From Tubulanus polymorphus (Eukaryota > Nemertea > Palaeonemertea > Tubulaniformes > Tubulanidae): DNA of 64,000 bases. Numbering within the stretch: the stretch's first letter is position 1; each line of letters starts with the position of its first letter. The translations under genes and the position numbers were made by a program. The notes beneath the pieces are model-generated. The model saw only the letters and a list, made by a program, of their open reading frames with translations, made no database searches and was not told the DNA's origin. Below are positions 61,888 through 64,000 of the stretch, in pieces. The DNA is taken from the NCBI RefSeq assembly GCF_964204645.1, contig NC_134026.1, forward strand, positions 9,435,450 to 9,499,449, written 5' to 3'.

Positions 61888-62026
61888 AGCTTTGCGCAGT
61901 GGCGGTACCATAGTCAATGAGGTTAATCCGAGGCGTGGTTATTGCTAGTTGAAAACTATACCCAATACCCCGCACTGGCGACCGCAAGGTCGACTGTGCA
62001 ATTTTTCAAAGCCTCTACGGGGGCTG
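61888..62026 (+). ncRNA. RNU4: U4 spliceosomal snRNA, copy 2, complete
   Basis: 139 nt, AGCTTTGCGCAGTGGCGGTA to GGGGGCTG. It aligns along its length with metazoan U4. Stem II strand AGCTTTGCGCAG pairs with U6. The 5' stem-loop with CAATGAGG...CCGAGG is the kink-turn bound by the 15.5K/SNU13 protein. ATTGCTAGTTGAAAAC pairs in stem I, then comes the CCCAATACCCCGC region. The Sm site is AATTTTTC (62000-62007), followed by a 3' stem-loop AGCCTCTACGGGGGCT. A 3'-box-like TTTCAAAAAAGA follows within 20 bases. It pairs with U6 in the U4/U6.U5 tri-snRNP. Confidence 0.96.
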
Positions 62027-62240
62027 TCTTAATTTCAAAAAAGACCCCGATGAATGACAATCACGTATTTGAAACTGATGCAAGTCTCACTTTGCATTAC
62101 GACTTCTAGATTCTGGATTCTATTCTTCGATCATTGGAAAAATTGTTATAAATTTACGATACAAATAAGGAAACCCAAGCCGAAGATTATTTGAAGATAT
62201 ACGTATTCACCTGCCTAAAGCGGAAGGCAACAACATCCTG

Positions 62241-62488
62241 GCAAGCGACCCTTGGAGATAAGTTCTATCAAAACATCTCCCCGGGCAAAACATTGCCCGA
62301 TATTCAGGAATAATTTCCGACGGCGGTCTGTGGTAAGGGGCCAACTACTCCGATGACAGTAACGATAAACGATGTTAGGAAATTGTTCCATATTATTGCA
62401 GTGACAAAAGAAGAGAATTCACCGCGGAAATAAAGATCTGACTAAAAATCGTGAATTATCCCTTATTATCAATTTATGATATACTGTA

Positions 62489-62549
<61 letters not shown>

Positions 62550-62770
62550 GTGTGTGTGGAATGAAATGATAAAGAAGGATTCAAACTTTCCCTCTCGGTC
62601 GTAAGGTGTCTTTACACATAATACGCGGAGCTATTGAGGCCTGTTTTCTTTTTGAAATGTATCTTCTCGCCATAATCATATCATGTAACAATTATTCAGT
62701 CCCCCACCTGACTCCAGTGGTTGTAATGTAGAAGTGAAGGCCGAGCTCCATTAGAAGTCAGATATTTAAA
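62241..62770. mobile_element. Twin-primed LINE derivative in U4 spacer 2
   Basis: The same structure and almost the same sequence as 60424-60920, differing mainly by eight extra GCGT units. It was therefore duplicated together with the U4 unit rather than inserted independently. Confidence 0.75.
62490..62549. repeat. (GCGT)n microsatellite in U4 spacer 2
   Basis: Fourteen GCGT units then GCGC and GTGTGTGTGG; the homologous tract at 60673-60700 has six. It accounts for the whole length difference between units. Confidence 0.9.
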
Positions 62771-63736
62771 AAAAATAGAATGGCCCAGGCCGAAGACGGA
62801 GGAGGGAAGCCGCGTACGAAGGATCTGTTATCCAGTGCCCGAAGTACCCAGGACCCAGTTCCATAGTTCTGAGTTCAGATTCGACTGGTCGCGGAAATTC
62901 GGAATTGCCATTTTTTGAAATCACGGTTCGAAATCAAATGTGGAGTACATACTCTCAATATTGGGAGGATGGGAAGATAGTGACGAAGCGTATCAAAACA
63001 TCATCTCCAACATATTTGCCGGGGCCTACTACGTACTCTTAAAGTGTTCCATATACAACAGCTAGCTACCAAAATATCCAGCGAGGAAACATATCTAATA
63101 ACGAATCATGAATTATTTCCCGATTATTGAAAAATATCACGGTTCATCGGCATGGCTAACAAGAAATTTTAGAAAATGGTTTCACACTCTGACTTTTTTG
63201 CTATCCGTGGACACTTCAGCTGTTTATCCCTTTTCAGCGTTCTGTTGCTTGTATTGATGATGTTAATTTGAATTTTCATTGTGGTTGGTTAATAATCTTT
63301 GAAAATCTGGCTAGAGAACTTGGTTAGTTAAACAGTAAAATATTCTCTTATCCTTAAGAGAGAAAGTGTAATGATCAATATTCCAAATCCGAGCGACGTA
63401 AGGTAAGAAAAATGAAAAACTACGTTTTTGAAAAAACTGAATCAGGTTTTGGGTGATAAAAAGATCGAATCGACAAGGTCGCCACCTGCTTGAATCGTTT
63501 GTCTGCGTAAAAACGTCCAGTCGCTAAAACTGATCATCATTAACTGAAATATTCCGCTTATAAATAGCTTGTTCTCATATTTGCATCGAATTAAACAATG
63601 AAAAAACTTGCATTTTGATTGTATTCTAATGACTGAATCATTGTGTTTATACGACGATTTTCTAATCAGGTTTTAACCACCGTCGTGATTCAGAGTGGTA
63701 TAGTGACATATAAAGCGGCTCCTCGTCATAATAGTC

Positions 63737-63875
63737 AGCTTTGCGCAGTGGCGGTACCATAGTCAATGAGGTTAATCCGAGGCGTGGTTATTGCTAGTTG
63801 AAAACTATACCCAATACCCCGCACTGGCGACCGCAAGGTCGACTGTGCAATTTTTCAAAGCCTCCACGGGGGCTG
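63737..63875 (+). ncRNA. RNU4: U4 spliceosomal snRNA, copy 3, complete
   Basis: 139 nt, identical to copy 2 except one C for T in the 3' stem-loop (CCTCCACGG instead of CCTCTACGG). The same promoter-proximal sequence precedes it and the same 3'-box-like TTTCAAAAAAGA follows. Confidence 0.95.
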
Positions 63876-64000
63876 TCTTAATTTCAAAAAAGACCCCGAT
63901 GAATGACAATCACGTATTTGAAACTGATGCAAGTCTCACTTTGCATTACGACTTCTAGATTCTGGATTCTATTCTTCGATCATTGGAAAAATTGTTATAA

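Larger units (their letters stand above)
60092..64000 (+). repeat. Tandem array of U4 snRNA units, about 1.82-1.85 kb each
   Basis: The sequence from the U4 CATAG point at 60092 recurs at 61909 and 63758 (spacings 1817 and 1849 bp). The 32-bp difference equals eight GCGT units: six in the first spacer (about 60673-60696) and fourteen in the second (about 62490-62545). Otherwise the units differ by very few substitutions (for example G/A in TTGTTCCRTATTATTGC). The array continues past the right edge. Confidence 0.93.

Overview
This is nuclear DNA from an animal, probably a marine lophotrochozoan such as a mollusc. The evidence is AT-rich sequence, many short exons with clean GT..AG borders, conserved metazoan genes, U4 snRNA genes, and a dense load of foldback elements plus pearl/Helitron-like elements with tandem cores. 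The taxonomic guess is inference; no species can be named from the sequence.

Left to right: (1) an N-terminal coding exon of a RAD17-like checkpoint clamp loader (minus, about 1.5-1.8 kb); (2) a complete ATG4D-like autophagy protease (plus, 4.85-12.83 kb, nine coding exons, 696 aa); (3) a complete AK3-like mitochondrial adenylate kinase (minus, 17.04-21.28 kb, five coding exons, 224 aa), tail-to-tail with ATG4; (4) a complete PUM3/Puf6-like gene (plus, 22.29-32.23 kb, fifteen coding exons, 656 aa), head-to-head with AK3; (5) a complete WDR18-like gene (plus, 32.70-42.79 kb, eleven coding exons, 424 aa), which starts 470 bp after the PUM3 stop; (6) a complete RNF11 gene (minus, 46.53-52.15 kb, three coding exons, 150 aa), tail-to-tail with WDR18. 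PUM3 and WDR18 both belong to families that act in large-ribosomal-subunit assembly.

From 53 kb to the right edge the window is a tandem array of U4 spliceosomal snRNA genes (unit about 1.82-1.85 kb). It is interrupted by a near-intact APE-type LINE of the Tx1/L1 group, about 6.4 kb. The LINE poly(A) tail abuts nucleotide 22 of a U4 gene, and the intact neighbouring U4 copies show exactly which 21 nt are missing. The array spacers also carry a small LINE derivative with an inverted 5' part (twin-priming structure), and an inverted copy of that spacer block sits at the LINE 5' end. This looks like a sequence-specific retrotransposon that uses U4 genes as its target, and it is the most striking object in the window.

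Introns and intergenic stretches are packed with mobile DNA. There are pearl/Helitron-like elements with tandem cores of about 150 bp, each core carrying a CTCF-like motif. There is a DNA transposon of about 850 bp with perfect 12-bp inverted ends and a zinc-finger ORF inside a PUM3 intron. At least five families of foldback MITEs are present, plus a dispersed repeat of about 650 bp with an internal 12-13 bp hairpin.
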